This document shows, in pieces, positions 7,896 to 15,619 of a DNA stretch of 48,689 nt. The translations under genes and the position numbers were made by a program. This DNA comes from Actinomadura sp. GC306 (GTDB lineage: Bacteria > Actinomycetota > Actinomycetes > Streptosporangiales > Streptosporangiaceae): the NCBI RefSeq assembly GCF_004348665.1, contig NZ_SMKM01000015.1, positions 1 through 48,689 on the forward strand. Reading direction: 5' to 3'. The notes under the pieces were generated by a model, which was not told the DNA's origin, did no database searches, and worked only from the letters and a program-made list of their open reading frames with translations. The stretch's first letter is position 1. The number at the start of each line of letters is the position of its first letter.

Positions 7896-8068
7896 CTTGT
7901 GCGCCAGCGGGGACGGCAGACCGCCTACTGGTACTTCGTGCGATGGCAGGAGCAGCGGGTCACGCTGCGGATGCTGGACGCGCTGCGGTGGCAGGTCCGC
8001 CAGGTCCAGGGCCGCGACGCCGAGCCCAGCGCGGGCATCCTCGACTCCCAGGGCGTCCAGGGCAGGGA
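7896..8068 (+). pseudogene. Internal fragment of an IS5-family transposase
   Basis: The frame reads RGRQTAYWYFVRWQEQ, then GILDSQGVQG, the region around the first catalytic Asp in IS5/IS1647-like transposases. The start, the remaining catalytic residues and the end are missing. Homology stops where the oppositely oriented methyltransferase ends. It is a relic that together with the adjacent palindrome marks an old insertion. Confidence 0.7.
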
Positions 8069-8779
8069 TTATGGAAGTGGTTCGTAGATGGAGTTGACGG
8101 CGGGTTGGCCGGTGTAGTTGGGGCCGGCTTGGTCGTCGGCTCCCATGTAGCGGTACGGGAATCGGGGTTGGGCGCTTCCGCGGCGGGAGATGCGGCGGCG
8201 GGTGGAGTCGTAGGTGAACCCTCGGGCACGAAGCTGGGCGGTGAGGCGACGGCCGATGGGTACGGCGTCCGCTCGGCGGACCGAGCCGGGGTCGAAGTTG
8301 GCGATGAAGAGCCCGTCGGTGGTGAGCCAGGAGGCGATGCGGCTCAGGGCACCGAGTTTGTCGCCCACGTAGTGCAGCCCATGCACGCAGGTGATCAGGT
8401 CGAAGCGGCTGTCAGGCGTCCACTGGTTCACCGAGCCGCTGATCAGGCGGAGAGATGGGGAATGGCTGTCTCGGACGAAGTGGTCTACGAGGTCCAGCCC
8501 GGTGATCTCCACCTGCCCGGTCAGGCCGCGGTCGGTGAGGAGCCCGGCTGCTTCGGCCGGCGCGCGTCCGCTTCCGCAGCACACGTCCAGCCAGCGTACG
8601 GGCGTTGCCCTGCCGGCGCGGGCGGTCAACTCGGCCATGACGTCCATGCCGAGTTCCCGACCGTAGCCGTTGGAGCCGCTGAGGGACCGTTCGCGGTTCA
8701 TCATGCAATTCGCCACGACCGACGAGCGCACCAGCGCGTTCTCATCGAGCAATCGCGTCACTCCGGCATTGTGGCCCAT
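8069..8779 (-). CDS. Class I SAM-dependent methyltransferase
   Basis: A 236-residue Rossmann-fold methyltransferase. Motif I is LDVCCGSGRAP (about residue 64), the acidic end of strand 2 is ITGLDLVDH, motif post-I/II is FDLITCVHGLHY, and WLTTDGLFIANF is motif III. The start is ATG at 8779. GTG at 8761 (giving MTRLLDENALVRSS) matches relatives better and may be the true start; neither has a good ribosome site. The substrate is unknown. The 3' end touches a transposase fragment, but the coding sequence looks complete. Confidence 0.82.
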   Translation of the reverse strand: MGHNAGVTRLLDENALVRSSVVANCMMNRERSLSGSNGYGRELGMDVMAELTARAGRATPVRWLDVCCGSGRAPAEAAGLLTDRGLTGQVEITGLDLVDHFVRDSHSPSLRLISGSVNQWTPDSRFDLITCVHGLHYVGDKLGALSRIASWLTTDGLFIANFDPGSVRRADAVPIGRRLTAQLRARGFTYDSTRRRISRRGSAQPRFPYRYMGADDQAGPNYTGQPAVNSIYEPLP

Positions 8780-8996
8780 CAGTGAGCTGGTTCCAGCGTC
8801 ATCGGGGTTTGGCGATGGAGGGCGAGGGGGCCTGGAGGATGGCGGTCATGGGGCTGGGTGTCCTGCCTGTGCCGGTGGTCGCTTTCCACGTAAGAGATCG
8901 GTAAGGGGATCGGCAGGTCCATCGGCCCTGGTCAGGCGTTAGGTTGATCTTGCCGCGCGGATCTTTCCCTCCACCGAAATCCTGCAAGGAATTCCC

Positions 8997-10091
8997 ATGC
9001 GTAAAGCCATGCGTATCGCCGTGACCACCATGCTGCCACTGGGGCTTTGCGCCGCCTTGCCGGCGGCCGCCGCGCACGCCGGCCCGGCCGAATGCGGCCG
9101 GGTCACCGGGAGCTGGGAGCCCGTCACCGTGAACGGGCTCAACCAGGCCAACGGCATCAACGAGACGGGTCAGATCGCGGGTGCCAAGCTCACCAACCCG
9201 GGGCAGGTGCCGCCGCGCAACGTCGCCGCCGTCTGGCGGGACGGGCAGGTCACCGAGCTGGGCTACCTCTTCGGGGCCCAGCTCCGCGGCCCCAACAGCG
9301 TTGCCACCGGCATCGACGACAAGGGGAACGCCTCCGGCTTCAGCACGCACCTGGACGGCAAGCGGCACGCCTTCATGTGGAACGGCTGGCTGCTACGCGA
9401 CCTCGGCACGTGGGGCCAGCGGTCGGAGGGCCACGCCATCGGCAACGGGCGCGTCGGCGGGTACGTCGCCCCCGACGAGACGTCCGGCGACGACCTGAAG
9501 GTGCGGCGGCCGGTGTACTGGGAGGGCACCGAGTCGCACATCCCGGGCGCTTCGGGTGCGGAGATCGTGGACGTGAACGAGACCGGCGGGCTCGCGGGCA
9601 ACGAGAACCTGTCGTTCGACACCGATCTCGGCGCGCCCGGCTCCTCGCGTGCCGTCCGCGCGTTCGCGCGCCTGGGCGCCGACTTCCGCGTGCTCGGAAC
9701 ACTCGGTGGCAACTGGTCCTACGCCGAGGGCATCAACGACCGCGGCCAGGTGGTCGGGCAGTCCTCGACCGGTCCGGACGGCGTCGGGCAGGACGGTTTC
9801 ATCTGGGACGCCGCGGACGGCATGCGGCGGCTGCCCGACCACGACACCGGCAACGCGGCCAAGCCGGTCGCCATCAACAATGCCGGCGAGATCGTCGGCA
9901 CCTACCGGTGCGACTTGGGCGAGGGCGCGGCCGTCTGGACCTCTCCGAAGGACGACCCGTACCTGCTGCCGCTCCCCGCGGGCGCCACGAGGGCGTCCGC
10001 TACGGACATCAACGACCGAGGCGAGATCGTCGGCACGGCCGCCTACCCGGGCGGCGTGACCCAGGCCGTCGCCTGGCGCAAGAAGAACTGA
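8997..10091 (+). CDS. Secreted HAF-repeat protein
   Basis: A 364-residue exported protein. The N-terminus has a Sec signal (basic MRKAMR, hydrophobic core, cleavage probably after AHA about residue 28). The mature part consists of HAF (extracellular) repeats with the recurring pattern INxxGxxxG...AxxW: GINETGQIAG, GINDRGQVVGQ, INNAGEIVGTY, DINDRGEIVGTA. These probably form a beta-propeller-like surface protein. AAGGA lies seven bases before the ATG. It stands alone, with a strong hairpin right after the stop. Function is unknown beyond being secreted. Confidence 0.88.
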   Translation: MRKAMRIAVTTMLPLGLCAALPAAAAHAGPAECGRVTGSWEPVTVNGLNQANGINETGQIAGAKLTNPGQVPPRNVAAVWRDGQVTELGYLFGAQLRGPNSVATGIDDKGNASGFSTHLDGKRHAFMWNGWLLRDLGTWGQRSEGHAIGNGRVGGYVAPDETSGDDLKVRRPVYWEGTESHIPGASGAEIVDVNETGGLAGNENLSFDTDLGAPGSSRAVRAFARLGADFRVLGTLGGNWSYAEGINDRGQVVGQSSTGPDGVGQDGFIWDAADGMRRLPDHDTGNAAKPVAINNAGEIVGTYRCDLGEGAAVWTSPKDDPYLLPLPAGATRASATDINDRGEIVGTAAYPGGVTQAVAWRKKN

Positions 10092-10112
10092 CCCCGCGCA
10101 TGCCCCCTGGGG

Positions 10113-10143
10113 ACGCCCGCCGCCTACGAATCGGCGGGCGTCT
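10113..10143 (+). terminator. Hairpin terminator after the HAF gene
   Basis: GACGCCCGCCG (10113-10123) pairs perfectly with CGGCGGGCGTC (10133-10143) across a nine-base loop, 22 bases after the stop. There is no T-run, as is usual in actinomycetes. It may also serve the convergent methyltransferase. Confidence 0.65.
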
Positions 10144-10200
10144 CCGCGTCCGGAGACGGACGGTCAACAGGGCGCAGCTTTGACGGAGCTCCACCTGCGG

Positions 10201-11019
10201 CTATTCCTTGACCGCTTGCAACGTGTAGCTGGCGGCCAGGCGTTCGGGATGGTGAGTTAGGCGCCATTCGCCGGTCTCGTCCCTGGTCATGTGGCCGGGA
10301 ATGGCCTGCCAGGGGACGCTGTCGTGCTCGGTGAGGCCGGTCAGTCGCATTCCGGCCGCGAGCAGCGCGGTTATGGTCTCGCCCAGGCCGTGGCTCCATG
10401 TGTGGGTGAGCGCGTGCGTGAAAGTGGTGTCGGTCTGCACGTAGGTACCGGCTTGTTCGAAGATCACCGGGTCGGCGGTCTCGAAGTAGGGGTAATGCAG
10501 GACGGGCGGGTCGGCGGTCTCGTCCAGTGCGTGCAGCATGGGGTGGCCCTCGCGGATGAACAGGCGGCCGCCCGGTCGCAGCAGGTCGGCGACGACGCGG
10601 GCCCACCGCGCCACGTCCGGCAGCCAGACCAGGGCGCCGATTCCGGTGTAGACCAGATCGAAGCTCTCCCGGCCGAAGACCTCGACGGCGTCGTAGACCT
10701 CGGCGTGGCGGAAGTCGATGGTGCTGTTCGTGCCGGCGGCCAGTCGTCGTGCCTGTTCCAGTGCGGCTTCGGAGAAGTCCAGCCCGCTCATCGTGGCGCC
10801 TAGTCGCGCAAGGGACACGGTGTCGGTGCCGATGTGGCATTGCAGGTGGACGGCACGCAGCCCGGTCAGGTCACCGAGGCGAGGGCGGTCGAACCGGACG
10901 ACGCCGCTGAGGTGCTCGGGGTCGTTGATGAACTGGTCGAACTCGTAGTCGGGGGAATCCGCATGCGCGGGTGCTCGCTCGTCCCAGTTGGCCCTGTTGA
11001 TGGCCACGTAGTCGTTCAC
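10201..11019 (-). CDS. Class I SAM-dependent methyltransferase
   Basis: A 272-residue methyltransferase. The N-terminus NRANWDERAPAHA is typical of a UbiE-like actinobacterial group. Motif I is AVHLQCHIGTDT, where the usual glycines are partly replaced, followed by MSGLDFSEAALEQAR (strand 2), FDLVYTGIGAL and LLRPGGRLFIREGHP. The GTG start at 11019 is the only start that keeps the conserved N-terminus. Substrate not predictable. It is convergent with the HAF gene and monocistronic. Confidence 0.85.
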   Translation of the reverse strand: MNDYVAINRANWDERAPAHADSPDYEFDQFINDPEHLSGVVRFDRPRLGDLTGLRAVHLQCHIGTDTVSLARLGATMSGLDFSEAALEQARRLAAGTNSTIDFRHAEVYDAVEVFGRESFDLVYTGIGALVWLPDVARWARVVADLLRPGGRLFIREGHPMLHALDETADPPVLHYPYFETADPVIFEQAGTYVQTDTTFTHALTHTWSHGLGETITALLAAGMRLTGLTEHDSVPWQAIPGHMTRDETGEWRLTHHPERLAASYTLQAVKE

Positions 11020-11179
11020 GGCAGCACTGTGTCAGCGCGCCCCGCCCTCACCAAACGAATATCCGCCTGGCCGGCCGCAGCGGTTCGGTCCGGGTTGCTC
11101 GGGCTGCTTGTGCGCCCATGATTCGACCGGGATGCGACCGGGGGCAGGCCGGGTGGGGCTGGTTCTGTGGGAACGGACG

Positions 11180-11896
11180 ATGCGTGCGATCCGAGAGGGG
11201 GCATCGGTGGCCCTGCCGCACCCGGCGACGGTCGAACTGCGCCACCAGGGCTGGACGCTTCTGCGCGACCAGCCGTTCCTCCGCGCCGACGCCACCGCGG
11301 ACCCGCACCGCTGCCTCGGCCTCGCCGCGGGGTGGGGGCGTCCGTCCGCGCGGGACGGGGGGCGCGCGGCGTGGCCGGTGCGGGCGACGCGGGCGGGCGG
11401 AACGGTCTCGCAGACGAGCGGCGCGGCTCCGCTGCACACCGATGCGGCCTACCGGGAGCGGCCGGAGGCGGGGATGTGCCTGTTCTCCGTGCGGCCGGCG
11501 CGAGACGGCGGCCGCACCCTGCTGCTGGACGCGGACACGGCGCTGGCGGACTTGCCGGACCGGATGCTGAACCGGTTGCGCCGCGCGGACTGGTCGTGGC
11601 GGACGCCGGAACCGTTCGTGCCGGAGGCGCCGTTCCGGGCGGCGGTGGTGACGCTGCCGCCGTCCGGAGCGGCGGCACTGCGGTGGCGTCCGGACCTGCT
11701 GATGTGCGGCGATGCCGAGCAGCGGGCCGCGGCGGAGGAGTTCGCGCGGCACCTGGCCCGGCTGCCCGCCGTCGAGCTGGCACTGCGGCCCGGTGACGCG
11801 CTCATTCTGGACAACCGGCGCATCCTGCATGGTCGTACGGCGTTCGGTGATCCGGCGCGGATGCTGGTGCGGGTGCGGTTGTGGACGCTGCCGTGA
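11180..11896 (+). CDS. TauD/TfdA-like Fe(II)/2-oxoglutarate dioxygenase
   Basis: A 238-residue protein with the TauD-type facial triad: H86 and D88 in PLHTDAAY and distal H217 in NRRILHGRTAF, followed by the oxoglutarate-binding Arg in MLVRVRLW. It should hydroxylate an unknown substrate using oxygen and 2-oxoglutarate; the similar clavaminate-synthase-like group hydroxylates amino acids. The ATG at 11180 is chosen over upstream frames because the fold begins here and a weak purine-rich site precedes it. The stop overlaps the next start (GTGA, 11893-11896), so both are translated together. The next gene is probably a functional partner. Confidence 0.8.
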   Translation: MRAIREGASVALPHPATVELRHQGWTLLRDQPFLRADATADPHRCLGLAAGWGRPSARDGGRAAWPVRATRAGGTVSQTSGAAPLHTDAAYRERPEAGMCLFSVRPARDGGRTLLLDADTALADLPDRMLNRLRRADWSWRTPEPFVPEAPFRAAVVTLPPSGAAALRWRPDLLMCGDAEQRAAAEEFARHLARLPAVELALRPGDALILDNRRILHGRTAFGDPARMLVRVRLWTLP

Positions 11897-12915
11897 GCGT
11901 CGCGACGGCTCCGGTCTCCTCGCCCGCGGCGGTCCGGTGGGCGCACGCGGCGGTGGCGGCGGCGCTCGGGGTCCCCGCGACGGGGAGCGAGCAGTCCGTG
12001 TGGGCGGTGCGGGGGCTCGCCGAGACGGCTCTGGGCTGCCTGCTGCTGAGGGTTCCGGAGGCGCTGTGGATCGTGGACGACGCCGTCCGGGACGCGCGGT
12101 TCGGTCCGGCCGGGGCGGCGGCGGCACGGCTGCGGCGGGTGCGGGCGCTGGCGGGGCCGGTGCCGCCGTTCTACCCGGAGGAGTCCGAGCCGGCCGTGCC
12201 GGTGCGGGCGGTGGACGCGGATGTCGCGGCGGCCGCGGCGGCGCTGCGCCGTTACTGCGCGGCGCTTGGCGACCTGCCGGGGGTGCGGCATGACGCGGAC
12301 GAGTTGTGGGGCGGCGGCCCGGCGCCGTCAGCGCACGCTCTGCTGGCTCGCGGGGCCGTGTTGCGGCCGTCGGCGTACGACCATGCGGGCGTTCGGACGT
12401 CGCCCGCGTTCCCGCCGGGGACGGCGTGGCGGACGTGGTTCCGGCTGCCGCACGGTCCCGTGCTGGTGGAGCGGCCGCCGGTGGCTCCCGCACCGGCCAG
12501 GGCGGTGTGGCGGGCCGTGCACGACGGCGCCCATCTCGATCATCTCGCCGCGCTGCCGCCGGCCGCACCCGCGGTCGCGGAGTACGGTGCCGGGCTGCTG
12601 ACCGCCGAGGCGTACGCGATGGCGGTGGAGATCGTCGCGGCGGCCGAGGCGTGGTGGACCGGGCGGGCCGGCCTCGTCCGCGAGCTTTGCAAGGGCATCG
12701 CGGAGCGTGCCGGGCGGCCGTCCGGCGACGGCGGGTTCGGGGCGCTGCCGTCGCTGGCCTCCGCCTACGTCCTCGGGCCGCTCCGCCTGCTGGGCGGGGC
12801 GGACCGGACGCTTCCCGGACGGCTGGGCCCGGACCTGCGGACGCGGTGGCGCCGCGTCGCCGCGCTCGTCCCGTCGGCGGCCGAACTGGACCGGCGGATG
12901 GGTGCGCTGTGCTGA
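11893..12915 (+). CDS. Unknown protein with an HDGAH motif, coupled to the dioxygenase
   Basis: A 340-residue, Ala-rich, soluble protein that I do not recognise. The most notable segment is VHDGAHLDHL (H210, H214), followed about 30 residues later by LLTAEAYAMAVEI with two Glu. This arrangement could be a helix-borne metal site of zincin or ferritin-like kind. The C-terminus (ALPSLASAYVLGPLRLL) is helical. The GTG start at 11893 overlaps the dioxygenase stop by four bases, the usual sign of a two-gene unit. Enzyme, carrier and chaperone roles are all open. Confidence 0.7.
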   Translation: MSVATAPVSSPAAVRWAHAAVAAALGVPATGSEQSVWAVRGLAETALGCLLLRVPEALWIVDDAVRDARFGPAGAAAARLRRVRALAGPVPPFYPEESEPAVPVRAVDADVAAAAAALRRYCAALGDLPGVRHDADELWGGGPAPSAHALLARGAVLRPSAYDHAGVRTSPAFPPGTAWRTWFRLPHGPVLVERPPVAPAPARAVWRAVHDGAHLDHLAALPPAAPAVAEYGAGLLTAEAYAMAVEIVAAAEAWWTGRAGLVRELCKGIAERAGRPSGDGGFGALPSLASAYVLGPLRLLGGADRTLPGRLGPDLRTRWRRVAALVPSAAELDRRMGALC

Positions 12916-12947
12916 CCGCGGTGCCGGTTCCCGGGCCGGCGGGGTCA

Positions 12948-13607
12948 CTACGGGTTCCGGGGCGGTCTGACGTGGATGCGGAACGGGGCGAGCAGTGCGT
13001 TGAGGTGGGCCGCGCCGGCGGCGTCGTCGAGCGGCAGCGGCTGCTCGTCTCCCGGCTTCAGCAGCCCGGGCGGTGTCCGGTCCCCGAACAGGACGGCCGC
13101 GGGGTTGCCCAGGTCGCGGCGCGACGGCCAGATCAAGCCCTGCCCCCAGTCGGCCCGGTCGCGCAGCCAGTGCCCCCACCGGCGGGTCCGCGGATACTCG
13201 GGCGGGTCGGCGGTGACCAGCCACTCGTCCTGGCAGGCGGCGGCGAGCTCGGCGCTGTCGCGCAGGGAGATCAGGTCGAGGTCCGCCGTGGTGCGCACCG
13301 ACGACAGGACGAGGCCGGTGAGCGCGGCGCGGCGCAGGTGCCGGACGCCCCGCTCGTTGAACGGGACGGACCGCACCAGCGACTCCAGCAGCGCGGTCTC
13401 GGGCCGGAACCCCGCGTACAGGAAGGGGTACGGGTCGTCCCGCGTCGCGTCGAACCGGCCGCCGCCGAACTGCCCGTCGGCGGGCACCGGGTTGAAGGTC
13501 TCGGCGGAGCGGGTACCGCGGTGGACGCGCCACAGGACGGTCCCGGCGGGCAGTGCGGCGCGCGCCGGATCGACCTGCGCCGTGGCCGGGGGCGGCGTGG
13601 GCGGCAT
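12948..13607 (-). CDS. RES-domain protein, probable NAD-phosphorylase toxin
   Basis: A 219-residue RES-domain protein. Conserved features are VLWRVHRGTRS, the FNPVPADGQFGGGRFDAT block, YAGFRPETALLESLVR with the conserved Glu, and DEWLVTADPPEYPRTRRW. RES toxins such as MbcT degrade NAD+ by phosphorolysis and stop growth. It lies directly downstream of an MbcA/ParS/Xre-like antitoxin, which has the canonical gene order. ATG at 13607 is chosen; GTG at 13613 would overlap the antitoxin stop by four bases (GTGA) and is nearly as likely. Confidence 0.85.
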   Translation of the reverse strand: MPPTPPPATAQVDPARAALPAGTVLWRVHRGTRSAETFNPVPADGQFGGGRFDATRDDPYPFLYAGFRPETALLESLVRSVPFNERGVRHLRRAALTGLVLSSVRTTADLDLISLRDSAELAAACQDEWLVTADPPEYPRTRRWGHWLRDRADWGQGLIWPSRRDLGNPAAVLFGDRTPPGLLKPGDEQPLPLDDAAGAAHLNALLAPFRIHVRPPRNP

Positions 13608-13609
13608 CG

Positions 13610-14218
13610 TCACACCACCGCCAGTTCGGCGCGGGCGGCGGCGAGCAGGTCCGCGTCGGGGACGTCGCCGAGCAGTTCGGCGGGCACGCCGCCGTCGAGC
13701 CAGGCGTTGCCGCACAGCCACCAGTCCGCGACGCCCCACGGGTCCCCGGCCGCGTCGAGCAGCCGGTTGATCTCCAGCACGACCGGGACGGGGTTCCCCG
13801 CGGCGTCGAACTGGAAGGCGGGGGCGCCGTCCGCGCCGTCCCGGGACCGGAGCCGGACGAGGGCGTCGCGGTCCGCCGGCGGGACGCGGACGTCCGCCCA
13901 GGCCACCATCGGCGCGGCGAGCAGCCGGGCGTCGGCGGCGCGGACGTCGAGCGCGGCGCGCGCGGCGATCCGCAGGCTCGCCAGCGCGGTGTCGGACCGG
14001 CCGCCGGACGTGCCGAACCGGAAGCCTTCGAGGAGTTCCCGGCGGGCGGGGTGGTCGGCGGGCAGGCCGGTCAGCAGGGTCCGGACGAGTTGCGCGACGG
14101 TGGCGGCGTCCGCGTCGGGCTCCGCGGCCGCGAGGGCTTCCAAGGTGGGCTCGGGCAGTGCGTCCACCGTGTCCGGCCAGGTCTCGGCCAGCGTGGCGAG
14201 CGCGTCGGACAGAGACAA
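13610..14218 (-). CDS. MbcA/ParS/Xre-like antitoxin of the RES toxin
   Basis: A 202-residue protein. The last 60 residues (VVLEINRLLDAAGDPWGVADWWL...WLDGGVPAELLG) match the toxin-binding domain of Xre/MbcA/ParS antitoxins. The helical first half does not show a convincing DNA-binding helix-turn-helix and is longer than in classic antitoxins. The TTG start at 14218 is supported by GGAGGAG a few bases upstream. The gene precedes and overlaps the RES toxin, so the antitoxin is made first. It is divergent from the AAA-kinase-CHAT operon, across an AT-rich gap of about 160 bases. Confidence 0.75.
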   Translation of the reverse strand: MSLSDALATLAETWPDTVDALPEPTLEALAAAEPDADAATVAQLVRTLLTGLPADHPARRELLEGFRFGTSGGRSDTALASLRIAARAALDVRAADARLLAAPMVAWADVRVPPADRDALVRLRSRDGADGAPAFQFDAAGNPVPVVLEINRLLDAAGDPWGVADWWLCGNAWLDGGVPAELLGDVPDADLLAAARAELAVV

Positions 14219-14377
14219 GGAACTCCTCCAGCGTCGGGGGCGGTGTCCGGAGCCATCGTGGCTTCCACGGGAACTTGTACCGACTCTTCTTTTTATCTCC
14301 TATAAAGCTGTACCTTCGATAACGATCGGGGGAGGGGATGGGGTTCCTCTCCACGGAAGCACGCCTGGGGGCGCCGC
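14219..14377. promoter_or_regulatory. Divergent control region between the RES/MbcA pair and the CHAT operon
   Basis: An unusually AT-rich stretch (14275-14320) lies in this very GC-rich area. On the plus strand TTGTAC (14275-14280) precedes CCTATA (14299-14304) by 18 bases, and TACCTT (14311-14316) is an alternative -10. None is a strong match. It probably holds back-to-back promoters, but exact sites cannot be fixed by eye. Confidence 0.4.
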
Positions 14378-15619
14378 GTGAGCGGTTCTGGTGGATACGA
14401 GTACTCCTACGCCGACCAGGAGCGGTCACGCCGCGCGGCGTTGCGCGGCGAGCTGGCGGCTTTGGACGCGCGCTGCACGGCGGTCCGGGCGGTGCTGCGG
14501 CGGCTCGGCGCGGGACGTGAGGCCCCGCGAGAGGTCGGCGCGCCCTCGGCGGACGCCGGTTCCGGCGAGCTGCAGGCGCTGGTCGACCGGGCCCGCGCGC
14601 TCGTGGAGGAGGCGGAGCGGAAGGCGATCGAGCTGCAGACCGACAGGTTGCTGTCCCGGGTCGCGTCCCGCGGCGACGAACGGCGCACGCGCCGCCGCGC
14701 CCCCGGCCGGGCGGCGGGCGGAACGGCCGATCGGGCGGGTGCCATGTTCGTCGACGCCGACCCGGACCACGCCCGCCGGAGCGCGCTCGAACGGGCCGAG
14801 CAGGTCCTCGCGCGGGAGGGCGGGCGCTGCGACCCCGAGCACCTGGATCGCATCGACGAGGTCCTGGCGGAGATCCGCGCCGCCCGCACCGCCGAGGCGG
14901 CGCGGCTGGGGCTCGCCCGCCTGGAGTCCGAGGTCATCGCGTCCGTCAAGGCCCGCGCGGACCGGGCGGAGGCCGCCGTCACCCACGCGAGGCTGTCCGC
15001 ACGCACCGACGACCTGCCGGCGGAGCAGCGCCGGGTGCTGCGGGCGCAGTTGGACGCCGCCCACCGATCCGGGGACCGGGCGGCGGTCGCCGCGGTCGGC
15101 GCGCGCATCGAAGAGGCGGTGGCGGCCCACGAGGCGGAGCAGGTTCCGCAGCGGGTCGCGGCGGCCGCCACCGCGGCGCTGAAGGCGATCGGCTGCGACG
15201 TCGGCGACGAGTTCACCGCGGTCCTGGCGCACGACGGCCAGGCCGTCGCCGCGCTCGGCACCGCGTGGTCCGAGGCGTACGGCACCGACCGGTACTGGTT
15301 GCTGGTCCGCCACGACCAGAAGAGCCGGCGGATCTCCACCGCCGTCGTCCGCAACCCCGACGCGCCCGCCGACGCCGCCGCGGACGTCGAGGCGCAGCGG
15401 ATGTTCTGCGCACGCAGGGACGAGGTGCGCGCCGGGCTGGGTGCGGCGGACGTGACCGTCCAAGGGGAGGCATGGATCGCCCCGGGGCAGCCGGTGCCCA
15501 ACGCACCGACCGGCCCGGTGAGGCGCGCGAAGCCCGCCTCCGGCAAGCAGACCGAGAGGAGACGACGGACGAACACCGTTGCGGAACCGCGGGCTCGGGA
15601 GCGGGAGCTGCCGTCGTGA
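14378..15619 (+). CDS. Coiled-coil protein, first gene of the AAA-rSAM-FHA-kinase-CHAT operon
   Basis: A 413-residue hydrophilic protein. Residues about 10-260 are rich in Ala, Arg, Glu and Asp with heptad character (several coiled-coil helices). Residues about 270-375 look globular (GCDVGDEFTAVLAHDGQA, YWLLVRHDQKS), and the last 35 are basic and disordered. No signal or membrane segment. The GTG start at 14378 is the first in-frame start after the AT-rich promoter gap. The stop overlaps the ATPase start (GTGA, 15616-15619). I do not recognise the family. The globular part could bind the ATPase or report state to it; this is context-based guesswork. Confidence 0.75.
   Translation: MSGSGGYEYSYADQERSRRAALRGELAALDARCTAVRAVLRRLGAGREAPREVGAPSADAGSGELQALVDRARALVEEAERKAIELQTDRLLSRVASRGDERRTRRRAPGRAAGGTADRAGAMFVDADPDHARRSALERAEQVLAREGGRCDPEHLDRIDEVLAEIRAARTAEAARLGLARLESEVIASVKARADRAEAAVTHARLSARTDDLPAEQRRVLRAQLDAAHRSGDRAAVAAVGARIEEAVAAHEAEQVPQRVAAAATAALKAIGCDVGDEFTAVLAHDGQAVAALGTAWSEAYGTDRYWLLVRHDQKSRRISTAVVRNPDAPADAAADVEAQRMFCARRDEVRAGLGAADVTVQGEAWIAPGQPVPNAPTGPVRRAKPASGKQTERRRRTNTVAEPRARERELPS

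Noticed and set aside
7496..8785. 429-codon plus-strand frame over the palindrome and methyltransferase
   Set aside because: It is antisense to the methyltransferase and reads through the palindrome. No recognisable protein.
12306..14381. 691-codon plus-strand frame across the HDGAH, RES and antitoxin genes
   Set aside because: It spans three better-supported genes on both strands and has no motifs.
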